Numbered from the stretch's first letter, positions 19,639-28,340 are shown. The stretch is 54,459 nucleotides of DNA from Alteribacillus sp. YIM 98480 (GCF_009765375.1 NZ_VTOK01000018.1:1-54459); one strand, 5' to 3'. Notes: generated by a model from the letters alone, not told the origin. Program-made: numbers and translations.

Positions 19639-20403
19639 ATGAAAGTTAATGAGCAAGTGGTGTTAGTAACAGGAAGCAGCCGGGGGCTTGGTGCTGCGAT
19701 TGCAAAAGCATTTGGAAATGAAGGTGCGAGTGTCGTTGTTAATTATGTAAAAAATGCAGATAAAGCGTTAGAAGTAGTGGAGAGCATAGGCAATGATCGA
19801 GCATTTGCTATTCAAGCAGATGTGAGGGATGAATATCAAGTCGATACGATGTTTAAAAAAGCGAAAGACCATTTCGGGAAGCCGGTCACAACAGTGGTTA
19901 ATAATGCTTTAATTCATTTCACCTTTGATGCGGTGAACAAGAAAACTGCTGATACGCTTACTTGGGAAGATTACCAGGAGCAGTTCGAAGGAAGTGTGAA
20001 AGCAGCTCTTCACACAGTACAAGCTGCCAAACAAGACATGGCCGATTTGAATTTTGGAAGAGTTATAAATATTGGAACCAATCTCTTTCAAAACCCTGTC
20101 GTTGCTTACCATGAATACAATACGAGCAAAGCCGCACTGCTTGGCTTTACGAGAAATATGGCACGTGAACTTGGAGCGGAGAATATCACAGTTAATATGG
20201 TCTCTGGCGGGCTGCTCGAAAAAACGGATGCCAGCGCTGCAACACCGGATGACGTTTTTCAAGTCATAAAAGAAAATACTCCGCTGCAAAAAGTAACCAC
20301 ACCTGAAGATGTTGCGGATGCTGTGTTGTTTTTCTCTTCTCCGTGGAGCCGGGCCGTAACAGGTCAAAATCTTGTGGTGGACGGGGGATTAGTAATGGAT
20401 TAA
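19639..20403 (+). CDS. SDR-family oxidoreductase, FabG-like
   Basis: A 254-residue short-chain dehydrogenase. The nucleotide-binding motif TGSSRGLG follows VVLVTG, VVNNALIH replaces the usual NNAG, and the YxxxK pair is in YNTSK. The catalytic Ser region reads INIGTN, so Thr may take the Ser role. The end GQNLVVDGGLVMD is typical of the family. I start it at 19639, after TAGGGAGTG; the frame is open from 19585 but that start has no RBS. NADP preference is likely from the Arg in the glycine motif. The substrate is unknown, and a terminator separates it from the BCCT gene. Confidence 0.88.
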   Translation: MKVNEQVVLVTGSSRGLGAAIAKAFGNEGASVVVNYVKNADKALEVVESIGNDRAFAIQADVRDEYQVDTMFKKAKDHFGKPVTTVVNNALIHFTFDAVNKKTADTLTWEDYQEQFEGSVKAALHTVQAAKQDMADLNFGRVINIGTNLFQNPVVAYHEYNTSKAALLGFTRNMARELGAENITVNMVSGGLLEKTDASAATPDDVFQVIKENTPLQKVTTPEDVADAVLFFSSPWSRAVTGQNLVVDGGLVMD

Positions 20404-20427
20404 GCTCACCATCATGGTGAGTTTTTT
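20404..20427 (+). terminator. SDR gene terminator
   Basis: CTCACCAT / ATGGTGAG, a compact stem followed by six T, starting directly after the stop codon. Confidence 0.85.
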
Positions 20428-20487
20428 AAAAGGTAAGAAATTATAAATAGTTGGCGTTTTACATGTCTAGCTCCAGCGCTTTTCTTA
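20428..20487 (+). repeat. minimal dispersed element, head joined to tail (S0)
   Basis: Only the shared head (AAATTATAAATAGTTGGCG..ACATGTCTAGC) and tail (AGCGCTTTTCTTA) of the short/long element family are present, joined without the middle. It looks like an internal deletion product. It begins at the T run of the SDR terminator. Confidence 0.75.
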
Positions 20488-20489
20488 TT

Positions 20490-20594
20490 GGCGAGTAAAT
20501 GGTGATTTTCGGCGAGTAAAAACATGTTTTTGGCGAGTATTTGGTTAGAAACGGTGAGTAAATCAACAAATTCGGATAGTATTGGAAAAGAAAT
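20490..20594 (+). repeat. 21-bp tandem array, GGCGAGTA units
   Basis: Five units starting at 20490, 20511, 20532, 20553 and 20574, an exact 21-bp period. Each opens with GGCGAGTAAA, GGCGAGTATT, GGTGAGTAAA or GGATAGTATT and continues with about 11 variable A/T-rich bases. A related array on the minus strand lies at 27440-27542. It begins 2 bp after the S0 element. Confidence 0.75.
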
Positions 20595-21048
20595 GGAAAT
20601 GAACATTGCTATAGGTGATGTTTTTATAGGTTTTCATCGGAAATGTTGCCTTATATCAGAGGAAAATGTTTAGCCAGGCAGAAAAATTAAACAAATAATC
20701 GTGATTTTAGCATTGATGACACTAGAAATCATTATGGAGTACTGTTTATTTTTCATGGATAACATGGAGAAAAATTTTAGTGAATTATATGGATGGGCCT
20801 TTATGCTTGTTTTGTGCATAGCTCGAAATTTTGCTACGCAACAAACTTTGTCTATTCGCCGCTCAAACGGTTTATTTCCTTTTGAGTTTGTTTGGACAGC
20901 GTGTAAAACACTACATCATAAGCACCATACGATTGCGCTAAGTTTCATTGTGAGAACAGCTAAGCACATTATTAGCAATTCAATCAAACCACAGTTACAA
21001 TAATAAAAGTAGAAAGTTACTTAATAAAAATAAGCGGGAGGGTTTACC
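20595..21048. other. gene-poor stretch before the FMN reductase gene
   Basis: About 450 bp. A 100-codon plus-strand frame (20701-21003, GTG start) lies here, but it has no RBS and no recognisable sequence, so I leave it uncalled. The last 50 bp hold the RBS (GCGGGAGGG) of the next gene. I see no other structure. Confidence 0.4.
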
Positions 21049-21603
21049 TTGAAAATTGCTGCTATTATAGGAAGCACGAGAAAAGAATCATATAATCTGA
21101 AAATTGCTAAACATATTCAGGAAAGATATCGTGATAGATTTTCGGTTGATATCTTAGAAATTGGTGGTCTCCCTTTTTACAATCAAGATATTGAAAACGA
21201 TCCGCCGGAAGAAGTGGCTGAGTTTAAGAAAAAGGTAGCAGATGCAGATGCCGTTTTATGGGTAACGCCAGAATATAACGGTTCGATTTCCGGTGCGCTT
21301 AAAAATGCAATTGATTGGCTGTCGCGGGTCGATCAAGTGATGATTGGAAAACCGTCTTGGATCGTAGGAGCATCAATGGGAGCGCTTGGCACTGTGAAAG
21401 CACAATCCCATTTACGTGATATTTTATTTGCACCTGGTTTATCTTCTCCTGTTCTTCCTGGTAATGAAGTATTAATAGGAAATGTACATGAAAAAGTAAA
21501 TGATGAGGGAAAACTTGTAGATGAAGCAACCATTTCATTTCTAGATGGTGCTGTAAATAACGTTGTTCATTGGCTCGAAAAACAATTTTTTGTACACAAC
21601 TAA
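21049..21603 (+). CDS. NAD(P)H-dependent FMN reductase, flavodoxin-like
   Basis: A 184-residue protein of the NADPH-dependent FMN reductase family. The phosphate-binding loop is GSTRKESYNLKIA and the flavin-binding block TPEYNGSISGALKNAIDWLSR; both are hallmarks of the group (azobenzene, quinone and chromate reductases). The start is TTG at 21049 with GCGGGAGGG upstream. A luciferase-like monooxygenase lies 460 bp downstream and could use reduced FMN from it, though a terminator separates them. Confidence 0.9.
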   Translation: MKIAAIIGSTRKESYNLKIAKHIQERYRDRFSVDILEIGGLPFYNQDIENDPPEEVAEFKKKVADADAVLWVTPEYNGSISGALKNAIDWLSRVDQVMIGKPSWIVGASMGALGTVKAQSHLRDILFAPGLSSPVLPGNEVLIGNVHEKVNDEGKLVDEATISFLDGAVNNVVHWLEKQFFVHN

Positions 21604-21612
21604 TGAGGGTAT

Positions 21613-21650
21613 TAATCCGTTGAGAAAAAGATCTCAGCGGATTTTTTATA
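21613..21650 (+). terminator. FMN reductase gene terminator
   Basis: AATCCGTTGAGA / TCTCAGCGGATT, a 12-bp stem (one G-U) followed by TTTTT. Confidence 0.9.
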
Positions 21651-21652
21651 CT

Positions 21653-21731
21653 TTGTTAAAAGATCAACGTATAAGTAAAACTACGCCTTCTGCCATAAGG
21701 TTGGCGGTAAGTCAAGTTTTTCTATAATATA
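21653..21731 (+). repeat. GTATAAGT hairpin repeat copy
   Basis: TTAAAAGATCAACGTATAAG then AAAACTACGCC..GGCGGTAAGTCAAGTTTTTCT. It shares head and tail with copies at 25570, 29190 and 31195 and can fold AAACT..GCC / GGC..AGTTT. It lies between a terminator and the next RBS. A tail-like fragment (TTGGCGGTAAACCAGGTTTT) is also at 19515. Confidence 0.6.
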
Positions 21732-21763
21732 AGGAACTGCGAAAGAAAAGGAGGAGAGTGCTT

Positions 21764-22045
21764 TTGGTTAAAGAAATATGGCTAAATGACACCAAGCTTA
21801 AAATAAATGGTTATGATGAAAATAATCTAAACGGTTTTCATCAAATTTCTATTGATTTTAAAGTGAACAGTGAACAATATCATGACATAACTACTTTACT
21901 GTACAGAGGTACATTTGACGTAGCGGTTCCAGAGCGTGATATCACGTTTACAGGAACCATTCAACAATACTTCACCTCTATTACCAATCTATATAAAAAA
22001 GGACAGACAGCTGATTTTCATTTACGATTGATTGAGGTGAAATAG
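21764..22045 (+). CDS. DUF3219-family protein, YkvR-like
   Basis: A 93-residue protein beginning MVKEIWLNDTKLKINGYDEN. It resembles the DUF3219/YkvR family of Bacillus, which has no known function. I choose the TTG at 21764 because AAAGGAGGAG lies 8 bases before it; the GTG at 21758 is too close to the RBS. The luciferase-like gene follows after 18 bp, so the two probably form an operon. It has no signal peptide or TM segment. Confidence 0.75.
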   Translation: MVKEIWLNDTKLKINGYDENNLNGFHQISIDFKVNSEQYHDITTLLYRGTFDVAVPERDITFTGTIQQYFTSITNLYKKGQTADFHLRLIEVK

Positions 22046-22063
22046 AAAGAAGGCGTAGCAGCG

Positions 22064-23062
22064 ATGAAGTTAAGTATATTAGATCTATCTCCTATATCTT
22101 TTGATCAGACAGCCCAACATGCATTGACGGCATCGATGCAATTGGCCCAAACTGGGGAAAGATTAGGGTATACTCGCTATTGGGCAGCAGAACATCATGA
22201 TCTTCCTGGACTTGCCTGTCCGGCACCAGAAGTGCTGCTCAGTTATATTGGAGCAAGCACTAATACAATCCGCATTGGATCCGGGGCTGTTTTGCTGCCG
22301 CACTATAAACCATATAAAGTAGCAGAGTTATTTAACATGCTGGCAACACTTTTTCCGGGACGGATTGATCTTGGAATCGGCCGGGCTCCTGGAGGATCAG
22401 CAGAAGCGGCTAACGCTTTGTCTGATAACTTTTTACAAAACGTTGGGAAAATGCCTGAGTTAGTAACAGAACTGCTGCATTTTGTAAACAAACAGTTCCC
22501 CATTGATCAAAAGCATGCAAAAGTTACAGCTTCCCCTTATCCAGAAATACCGCCAGTTCCGTGGCTTTTAGGTACAAGTGAAAAAAGCGCGCGGCTTGCG
22601 GCGAAGAACGGACTGGCTTACACATTCGGCCAGTTTATGAGTGATCAAGATGGCTCAGCAATCATTCAGACGTACAAAGATAATTTTCAGCCACGAAAAC
22701 AAGGGGATAGACCGCGAGTGAACGTTACAGTGTCTGCTCTTTGTGCAGAAACAACCGACAAAGCAGAAGAAATCGCGTTAAGCTCTCTAATTTGGGGCGT
22801 ACAAAAAGATAAGGGCGGAGGACAGCGAGGCGTCCCCTCTATCGAAGAAGCAAAGCACATGAAGTTAAATCAAAAAGAAAAAGACTCGTTTCATAAAAAG
22901 AAACAAAAGATGATCATCGGCAACCCGCATGAAGTTAAAGAAAAACTAATAGATTTGCAAACCTATTATCAAGCAGATGAAATAATGATCAACACGATTA
23001 CACACGATCCGGTACACCGAACAGAATCGTATGAATTAATTGCGGAAAATTTTATTTCCTAG
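22064..23062 (+). CDS. luciferase-like flavin monooxygenase (LLM class)
   Basis: A 332-residue TIM-barrel flavoprotein. The N-terminal LSILDLSPIS, YWAAEHHDLPGLACPAPEVL and GSGAVLLPHYKPYKVAE, then FPGRIDLGIGRAPGG, mark the bacterial-luciferase-like group often annotated MsnO8. Such enzymes use reduced FMN and oxygen, and substrates vary widely. It lies 18 bp after the DUF3219 gene, with GAAGGCG as a modest RBS. The FMN reductase upstream is a plausible partner. Confidence 0.88.
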   Translation: MKLSILDLSPISFDQTAQHALTASMQLAQTGERLGYTRYWAAEHHDLPGLACPAPEVLLSYIGASTNTIRIGSGAVLLPHYKPYKVAELFNMLATLFPGRIDLGIGRAPGGSAEAANALSDNFLQNVGKMPELVTELLHFVNKQFPIDQKHAKVTASPYPEIPPVPWLLGTSEKSARLAAKNGLAYTFGQFMSDQDGSAIIQTYKDNFQPRKQGDRPRVNVTVSALCAETTDKAEEIALSSLIWGVQKDKGGGQRGVPSIEEAKHMKLNQKEKDSFHKKKQKMIIGNPHEVKEKLIDLQTYYQADEIMINTITHDPVHRTESYELIAENFIS

Positions 23063-23175
23063 TGTAATGAAAGTTTCCTTCTGAAAAACACATGACTTCT
23101 TGTTCCATTTCATGTATAACAAAAGGAGAATATCTTTTTGTTAGCAGGAAGAAAAATGAAAAAGGGTAGGTCATT

Positions 23176-24342
23176 ATGTCGGCAGAAAACATAACAAGAT
23201 TAGAAGTAAATGGAAAAGAAATTGTTCTTATTGGAACAGCACACGTTTCCAAACAGAGCGCGGAGCAGGTAAAGGAAGTTATAGAAGCCGAAAATCCGGA
23301 TTCTATTTGTGTTGAATTGGACGAGCAGCGTTACCAATCCATAGTAAATAGAAATAAATGGAAAGATATGGACATCTTCAAAGTTATCAAACAGAAAAAA
23401 GCCACGCTGCTTTTAATGAACCTTATTATTTCCTCTTATCAAAAACGCATGGGAAGTCAATTTGGTGTGCAGCCTGGCCAAGAAATGATCCAAGGAATAC
23501 AATCTGCAAAAGAAACAGACGCCAATCTTGTTTTAGCAGATAGAGATATTCAAATAACTTTTGCTCGTATTTGGCATGGAGTAGGTTTTTGGGGAAAAAT
23601 GAAGTTGTTCTTTCAGATGATTTACAGCTTTTTCTATAATGAGGATATTTCCGAAGAAGAACTTGAAAAATTAAAATCCCAAGATATGCTTGATGCAATG
23701 CTGAACGATTTGACCGTGAATTTTCCAAAATTAAAGATTCCTTTAATTGATGAACGAGATCAGTATTTATCGCAAAAAATTAAAGATGCACCTGGTGAAA
23801 AAGTGGTTGCTGTGTTAGGAGCTGCTCACGTTCCAGGCGTGAAAAAACAAATAGAAAAAGAACATGATTTGTCACGGTTATCCGAACGGCCGAAAAAGTC
23901 GAAAACTCCTGCTATCATTGCCTGGAGTATACCGATTCTTATTCTTGCTGTGATTGCGTATACCTTTTATGCGAATCCTTCTGTTGGTTTACAGCAATCG
24001 ATCAGCTGGCTGCTTTGGAATGGGTCGTTTTCTGCGCTTGGAACTGCGATGGCATTAGGACATCCGCTTGCGGTTCTGACAGCCTTCGTAGCTGCACCAA
24101 TTACCTCTCTTTATCCACTCGTTGCGGCTGGATGGTTTGCAGGTATCGTACAAGCGTATATGCGGCGGCCAAGTGTTAGTGATTTTGAAACGCTGAATGA
24201 AGATGTTTATAGTGTGAAAGGATTTTGGAACAATAAAGTAACTCGTATTTTACTAACGGTTGTACTTGCGAACTTAGGAAGTACGCTAGGAACCATGATA
24301 GGCGGGGCGGATGTAGTCCGGTTATTTATAGAAAACTTATAA
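23176..24342 (+). CDS. TraB-family protein with C-terminal membrane domain
   Basis: A 388-residue protein of the TraB/PrgY/TIKI group. The N-terminal half (about 8-235) has the two family landmarks GTAHVSKQSAEQV and GAAHVPGVKKQ, with SICVELDEQRY between them; the His residues and acidic positions are the putative metalloprotease site. The C-terminal half (about 250-388) has about four TM segments, including AIIAWSIPILILAVIAYTFY. In enterococci relatives inhibit pheromone signalling; in most bacteria the role is unknown. The gene stands alone with RBS GGGTAGG. Confidence 0.85.
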   Translation: MSAENITRLEVNGKEIVLIGTAHVSKQSAEQVKEVIEAENPDSICVELDEQRYQSIVNRNKWKDMDIFKVIKQKKATLLLMNLIISSYQKRMGSQFGVQPGQEMIQGIQSAKETDANLVLADRDIQITFARIWHGVGFWGKMKLFFQMIYSFFYNEDISEEELEKLKSQDMLDAMLNDLTVNFPKLKIPLIDERDQYLSQKIKDAPGEKVVAVLGAAHVPGVKKQIEKEHDLSRLSERPKKSKTPAIIAWSIPILILAVIAYTFYANPSVGLQQSISWLLWNGSFSALGTAMALGHPLAVLTAFVAAPITSLYPLVAAGWFAGIVQAYMRRPSVSDFETLNEDVYSVKGFWNNKVTRILLTVVLANLGSTLGTMIGGADVVRLFIENL

Positions 24343-24413
24343 GCAGATTTCTTTTCTTTCGAGTCCGTTTTTGTAATAATTTATGCGGAAGTAAAGAAAG
24401 GAGAGAACGATAA

Positions 24414-25517
24414 TTGGGAAATACTGATACATCGACAGCCCCATTATTTACACCATTTACGAGTGACCGTTTATCGCTGACCAATCGCACGGTAATGGCG
24501 CCGATGACAAGGCGTTTTTCACCGGAGGGTGTGCCCGGAGAAGATGTGGCAGCTTATTACCGGCGTCGAGCTGAAAATAATGTAGGGTTGATTGTGACAG
24601 AAGGAACAGGGATTAACCATCCTTCTTCTGTTTCAGGCTCAAGCATCCCGGTTTTTTATGGAGAAAAAGCCTTAAATGGCTGGGCTCATGTCGTAAAACA
24701 GGTACATGAAGCCGGCGGGAAAATGGTACCTCAGTTATGGCATGTCGGTATGACAAGAAGTATTGGTGATCTGCCGAATAAAGATGCGCTTCCGGTAGGG
24801 CCGTCGGGTCTTGATTTATCCGGAGAAAAAGTAACGGAGCCGATGACGGAAAAAGAAATAGAAGAGATGGTAGAAGCCTATGCCGAAGCAGCGGCTGATG
24901 CTAAACGTATCGGTTTTGACGGCATTGAACTTCACGGTGCTCATGGCTATTTAATCGATCAATTCTTCTGGGAAAAAACAAATCAGCGGACCGATCGCTA
25001 CGGCGGCGATATCATCGGCCGCACTCGTTTTGCAGTCGAAGTTATAGAAGCTTGCCGTCGTGAAGTGGGTCCTGATTTTCCAATTATCCTGCGTTTTTCT
25101 CAATGGAAAATGAGTGACTACGGAGCAAAGCTTGCTAGTTCACCTGACGAGTTAGAACGCTTTTTAAAACCTCTAACAGAAGCAAGTGTTGATATTTTTC
25201 ACTGTTCCACTCGTCGTTTCTGGGAACCAGAATTTGAAGGCTCTGACTTAAATCTTGCAGGCTGGACAAAAAAATTAACGGGTAAACCCGTCATTTCTGT
25301 TGGGTCAGTAGGTCTTGACGGAGAATTTACGAGCGGCAGAGGTGCTGACACAACCAGTCTTGATGGATTGATGAAAAGGCTTAATAATGAAGAATTTGAT
25401 CTTGTTGCAATTGGACGTTCTCTATTAAAGGATCCGGAGTGGGTCGAAAAAATTCGCAACGGTAAAGCCGAAGAGCTGCTGCCTTACAGCAGAGACTCTT
25501 TAAAAACATTATATTAA
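24414..25517 (+). CDS. NADH:flavin oxidoreductase, old yellow enzyme family
   Basis: A 367-residue FMN-binding TIM-barrel enzyme. Family blocks are VMAPMTRRFSPEG, GLIVTEGTGINHP, KMVPQLWHVGMTR, GIELHGAHGYLIDQFFWEKT followed by NQRTDRYGG, and near the end LVAIGRSLLKDPEWVEKIR. Members reduce activated C=C bonds or nitro compounds. The start is TTG at 24414 with AAAGGAGAG before it. It stands alone between the TraB gene and a repeat region. Confidence 0.9.
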   Translation: MGNTDTSTAPLFTPFTSDRLSLTNRTVMAPMTRRFSPEGVPGEDVAAYYRRRAENNVGLIVTEGTGINHPSSVSGSSIPVFYGEKALNGWAHVVKQVHEAGGKMVPQLWHVGMTRSIGDLPNKDALPVGPSGLDLSGEKVTEPMTEKEIEEMVEAYAEAAADAKRIGFDGIELHGAHGYLIDQFFWEKTNQRTDRYGGDIIGRTRFAVEVIEACRREVGPDFPIILRFSQWKMSDYGAKLASSPDELERFLKPLTEASVDIFHCSTRRFWEPEFEGSDLNLAGWTKKLTGKPVISVGSVGLDGEFTSGRGADTTSLDGLMKRLNNEEFDLVAIGRSLLKDPEWVEKIRNGKAEELLPYSRDSLKTLY

Positions 25518-25525
25518 TCGATATG

Positions 25526-25562
25526 GAGCTTTCCCCAAAGCAAAAGGGGATGGCTCTTTTGT
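25526..25562 (+). terminator. OYE gene terminator
   Basis: GAGCTTTCCCC / GGGGATGGCTC, an imperfect stem followed by TTTTG, close after the stop codon. Confidence 0.6.
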
Positions 25563-25564
25563 AC

Positions 25565-25851
25565 TTTAGGAATAATATTAAAGGATCAAAGTATAAGAAA
25601 AAACTGCGACTTCCGCTATTGGGACTTGGTGCGAGTAAGTAATAAGCGGGAAAAAGTGGATCATAAATACTTAATCGAACAAATATTTTCTCGGTCACGG
25701 TTCCATTGTTAAGGCTTCTGTTCAAAATGTGGTGCCTGTCTCCGTCAAAAGAAATCAAAGCTGATAAACTCCCGAATCAATGAATTTTAAATGCAGGCAC
25801 TGTTAAATGAAAGATTCCTTTTCTATAGAATTTGTGAGACAGCTCTTTTTT
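25565..25851 (+). repeat. GTATAAGT repeat remnant and featureless spacer
   Basis: The first about 85 bp (TTAAAGGATCAAAGTATAAG, then AAAAACTGCGACTTCC) match the head of the copy at 21653, but the tail has decayed. The remaining 200 bp hold GTGGTGCCTGTCTCC and a partly complementary CAGGCACTG 60 bp later. I cannot assign these to any element. Confidence 0.45.
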
Positions 25852-26313
25852 AAAAGATAAGAAATTATAAATAGTTGGCGTTTTTGATGTCTAGCTTTAG
25901 CCCCAGCCGCTTTGGCGCACACGATAAAGAGGAACTTTTGCTAAAACCGCGAACGTCTTGTCGCAACGCAAAAGTCAACACCTCCTGTGCAAGCCAGTTC
26001 AGCGTGGTCACAGGACGTCCTTCCACACGGGTGGTGACTTCTACGTTGCACACTCGTCGCCAAAAACGCCACGTCCTGTGGCATTGGCGATATTAGCACA
26101 TCCTATGCGTCGACGTGTGCGATCTTAGTAAAAGTTCATTAAAATGAGCTGAACGTCTTATGTCTTCCCTTTCGACTCCGGGCCGCAGGCGACCCTGCGC
26201 GAAAGCTCCAGAACCTGTCGCGGGCTCCCAGGATGGGAGTCAGTTCGGCGTTGTCACAGGACGTGACGCTCGTAGCCGAACTTCCTTCTTTTAAGGCACT
26301 TGCGCTTTTCTTA
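25852..26313 (+). repeat. long dispersed element, copy L4 (extended form)
   Basis: About 462 bp, nearly identical to the copy at 28563. Both carry an extra 70 bp before the tail (CAGGATGGGAGTCAGTTCGG, then GTAGCCGAACTTCC) that copies L1 and L3 lack. The inner stem GTCGCCAA / TTGGCGA(T) is kept. The tail base triplet TTA is also the stop codon of the minus-strand DUF389 gene, so the element abuts that reading frame exactly. Confidence 0.88.
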
Positions 26314-27315
26314 AAATTGAATAAAGAAAATAACTGCAAATAAAGTGAGAATGATTAGAATAACAAAAAGCAAGGAAAACTTCCGTGAAGTATAAGCTTC
26401 TTGTATTTCCTGCCAGTTCACTGGTTTAATGCCGCTTAACCAAAAGACAACAATAGCAGATAGAACAATAGAGGAAGTGTTCACTAACAATAATAGAAGG
26501 GGAGTAAGGGCACCCTCCCATTTTGCCGCTCCAACCATCATGCCAAATACGACAGCTGGCGGCAGTAAAGCGACGGACACCATTACCCCGACGAAAGCTT
26601 CGGACACGCGTTTTATAAACGAAATAGCTCCTGCAGCCCCAGAAGCCAGGGCCGCAATAATATCAATTAATTCAATATTCATACGCGATAAAAACTCTTG
26701 ACTGTTAACGGGAAGGGCAAAAAAATATCCGAATATGATTGCAACTCCTATAGGAAGGATAAGGCCATATAAAGCTGATACTAAAGCTCGTCGTAACAGC
26801 TTATAGTCTCCTAGTACAGAAGCAAAAGCAACCGCTGAAAAAGGACCGATAATTGGCGCTATCATCATCGCACCAATCACAATAGCAGGACTGTTTTTTA
26901 CAATACCGGCTGTAGCTACAAGAGCCGACAATAATAAAAACCAGGAGAAACTTTTACTAATCTCACTTGATTCAAAAACGACGGAATATAGTTCATGCCG
27001 GCTTGCACGGATCAGTTCTCGTTCTTCTGATTTTTCATCTTCCTCTTCTAATTCTTCTTTTTTGTCTTCTAAGTGTGGAATATAGGTCTTCAAGGAAAAT
27101 AATAGTGCACTTAATTTGTCATTTTGATTGGATGCTTGTTCTAAATAATTTAGAATTTCTTCTGAATGTTTGGTTTCTACTAAAATTCGAACAAGTATAT
27201 AATCGGAGGACTCATATGACGTCCATTGGGAAATAATGTCGAACTTTTCTACTGCGTTTTTTAATACAGGAAAGGTTTCTTGCGGAACATAAACTTCAAT
27301 AAGCTGTGTCGTCAT
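26311..27315 (-). CDS. DUF389 membrane protein
   Basis: Predicted membrane protein of the DUF389/TIGR00341 family. It has a soluble N-terminal domain (about 1-110) with an acidic Lys/Glu stretch, then about six TM helices (from FSWFLLLSALVATAGIVKNS, then AIVIGAMMIAPIIGP, to LLFVILIILTLFAVIFF). I start it at 27315 (MTTQLIEVY): GGAGG lies 8 bases upstream, and the in-frame ATG at 27330 is part of that RBS. The function is unknown; the family is widespread in archaea and bacteria. The stop codon is formed by the tail of the adjoining repeat element. Confidence 0.82.
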   Translation of the reverse strand: MTTQLIEVYVPQETFPVLKNAVEKFDIISQWTSYESSDYILVRILVETKHSEEILNYLEQASNQNDKLSALLFSLKTYIPHLEDKKEELEEEDEKSEERELIRASRHELYSVVFESSEISKSFSWFLLLSALVATAGIVKNSPAIVIGAMMIAPIIGPFSAVAFASVLGDYKLLRRALVSALYGLILPIGVAIIFGYFFALPVNSQEFLSRMNIELIDIIAALASGAAGAISFIKRVSEAFVGVMVSVALLPPAVVFGMMVGAAKWEGALTPLLLLLVNTSSIVLSAIVVFWLSGIKPVNWQEIQEAYTSRKFSLLFVILIILTLFAVIFFIQF

Positions 27316-27439
27316 CTGATTATCCTCCATAAAAGGATCTACAGATTAGTTTTCTATCTAAAAAGAAATCTTATTCTTAAAAAAGAGTAAAATCATTAAA
27401 AATTGAAAAGAGGCAGAAAAATCAAGACGGCGAGCTAGC

Positions 27440-27542
27440 ATTTTCACTCCAAAGTATTTTCCACTTTTTACAAATACTGGCCAAAAATTGAGATTTACTA
27501 GCCGTTTTTATCAAAATACTAGCCAATCTATCCGAAATACTA
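27440..27542 (-). repeat. 21-bp tandem array, GGCTAGTA units
   Basis: On the minus strand, units open GGCTAGTATT (27524), GGCTAGTAAA (27503) and GGCCAGTATT (27482), each 21 bp apart. Weaker units lie on both sides (AGATAGTATT before, GGAAAATACT and TGCTAGC after). The first unit overlaps the stop codon of the 53-aa gene. It is the same family as the array at 20490, in opposite orientation. Confidence 0.7.
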
Positions 27543-27701
27543 TCTATTTCTTTTCGGCTTAATGTCTGTTTCTTCCGCATCCATATCAAACTGCTCTTGG
27601 ACATCGTACTGAATCTTTTTTTCCGTTAATTTCTCTTTTTTAAATGAGATATCAGGTTGGATGTTGTTATTTTTACTCGCTTGCTCGTTCCAGTCGCTCA
27701 C
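27540..27701 (-). CDS. 53-aa small hydrophilic protein
   Basis: A short gene on the minus strand with a GTG start and AGGAGTG 7 bases upstream. The product begins MSDWNEQASKNNNIQPDISF and continues with alternating Lys and Glu/Asp, ending DIKPKRNR; it is strongly charged and probably disordered. I do not recognise a family. The stop codon TAG lies in the first unit of the 21-bp array, so the 3' end may have been shaped by that repeat. Confidence 0.55.
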   Translation of the reverse strand: MSDWNEQASKNNNIQPDISFKKEKLTEKKIQYDVQEQFDMDAEETDIKPKRNR

Positions 27702-27827
27702 GTCAATCACTCCTGTTCATTGTTTAGTAAATAGTCTGCGATAATAGCATTCGTTTTATGAATAGATTCTTTGATATGTTACAATAGATCATAATGATTA
27801 CGATTAAGAAAAAGGAGTGGAAAAAGT

Positions 27828-28340
27828 ATGTCAGTGAGAGAACATCGGCAGGAAGCACCACAGACAGCTGCTTGTATGATTATTACAGTTTCAGACACGC
27901 GGACAAAAGAGGATGACAAAAGCGGAAGATTAATAAGTGAATGTCTTGAATCAGCCAACTACACTGTTCAAGAACATAAAATTGTAAAAGATGAATACGA
28001 AGACATACAACAATTAATTGATAACGCCGCGAAGGATGAGAGTATTGATGCTGTTTTATTAAACGGCGGTACAGGAATAGCAAAGCGTGACACTACATAT
28101 GAAGCGGTGCAAAAGATGCTCGAAAAAGAAATGCCTGGTTTTGGTGAATTATTTCGCTATTTAAGCTATGTGGAAGATATAGGATCTGCTGCCATTTTAA
28201 GCAGGGCAGTTGCAGGCGTGTATCGTGACACAGCTATTTTTTCCATGCCCGGGTCCTCAGGAGCCGTACGTTTGGCTATGAATAAAATCATCATACCTGA
28301 ATTAGCGCATGTAATTCGGGAAGTTCGAAAGGATCTTTAA
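27828..28340 (+). CDS. moaB: molybdenum cofactor biosynthesis protein MoaB
   Basis: A 170-residue protein of the MoaB/MogA family. The molybdopterin-binding fold shows as CMIITVSDTRTKEDDKSG, then LLNGGTGIAKRDTTYEAV, IGSAAILSRAVAGV and IFSMPGSSGAVRLAM. It adenylates molybdopterin or assists cofactor synthesis. The RBS is AAGGAGTG. It stands alone here, without other moa genes, as in several Bacillaceae. Confidence 0.93.
   Translation: MSVREHRQEAPQTAACMIITVSDTRTKEDDKSGRLISECLESANYTVQEHKIVKDEYEDIQQLIDNAAKDESIDAVLLNGGTGIAKRDTTYEAVQKMLEKEMPGFGELFRYLSYVEDIGSAAILSRAVAGVYRDTAIFSMPGSSGAVRLAMNKIIIPELAHVIREVRKDL

Noticed and set aside
20490-20594. Possible CRISPR array
   Set aside because: The 21-bp units have only 8-10 conserved bases and 11-bp fillers, too short for repeats and spacers, and no cas genes are present. 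The same applies to 17554-17593 and 53881-54459.
20701-21003. 100-codon GTG frame
   Set aside because: No RBS, no recognisable sequence and a composition like translated A/T-rich spacer; left uncalled.
25381-25758. 125-codon minus-strand frame
   Set aside because: Overlaps the end of the OYE gene, its terminator and a repeat remnant; no RBS or recognisable sequence.
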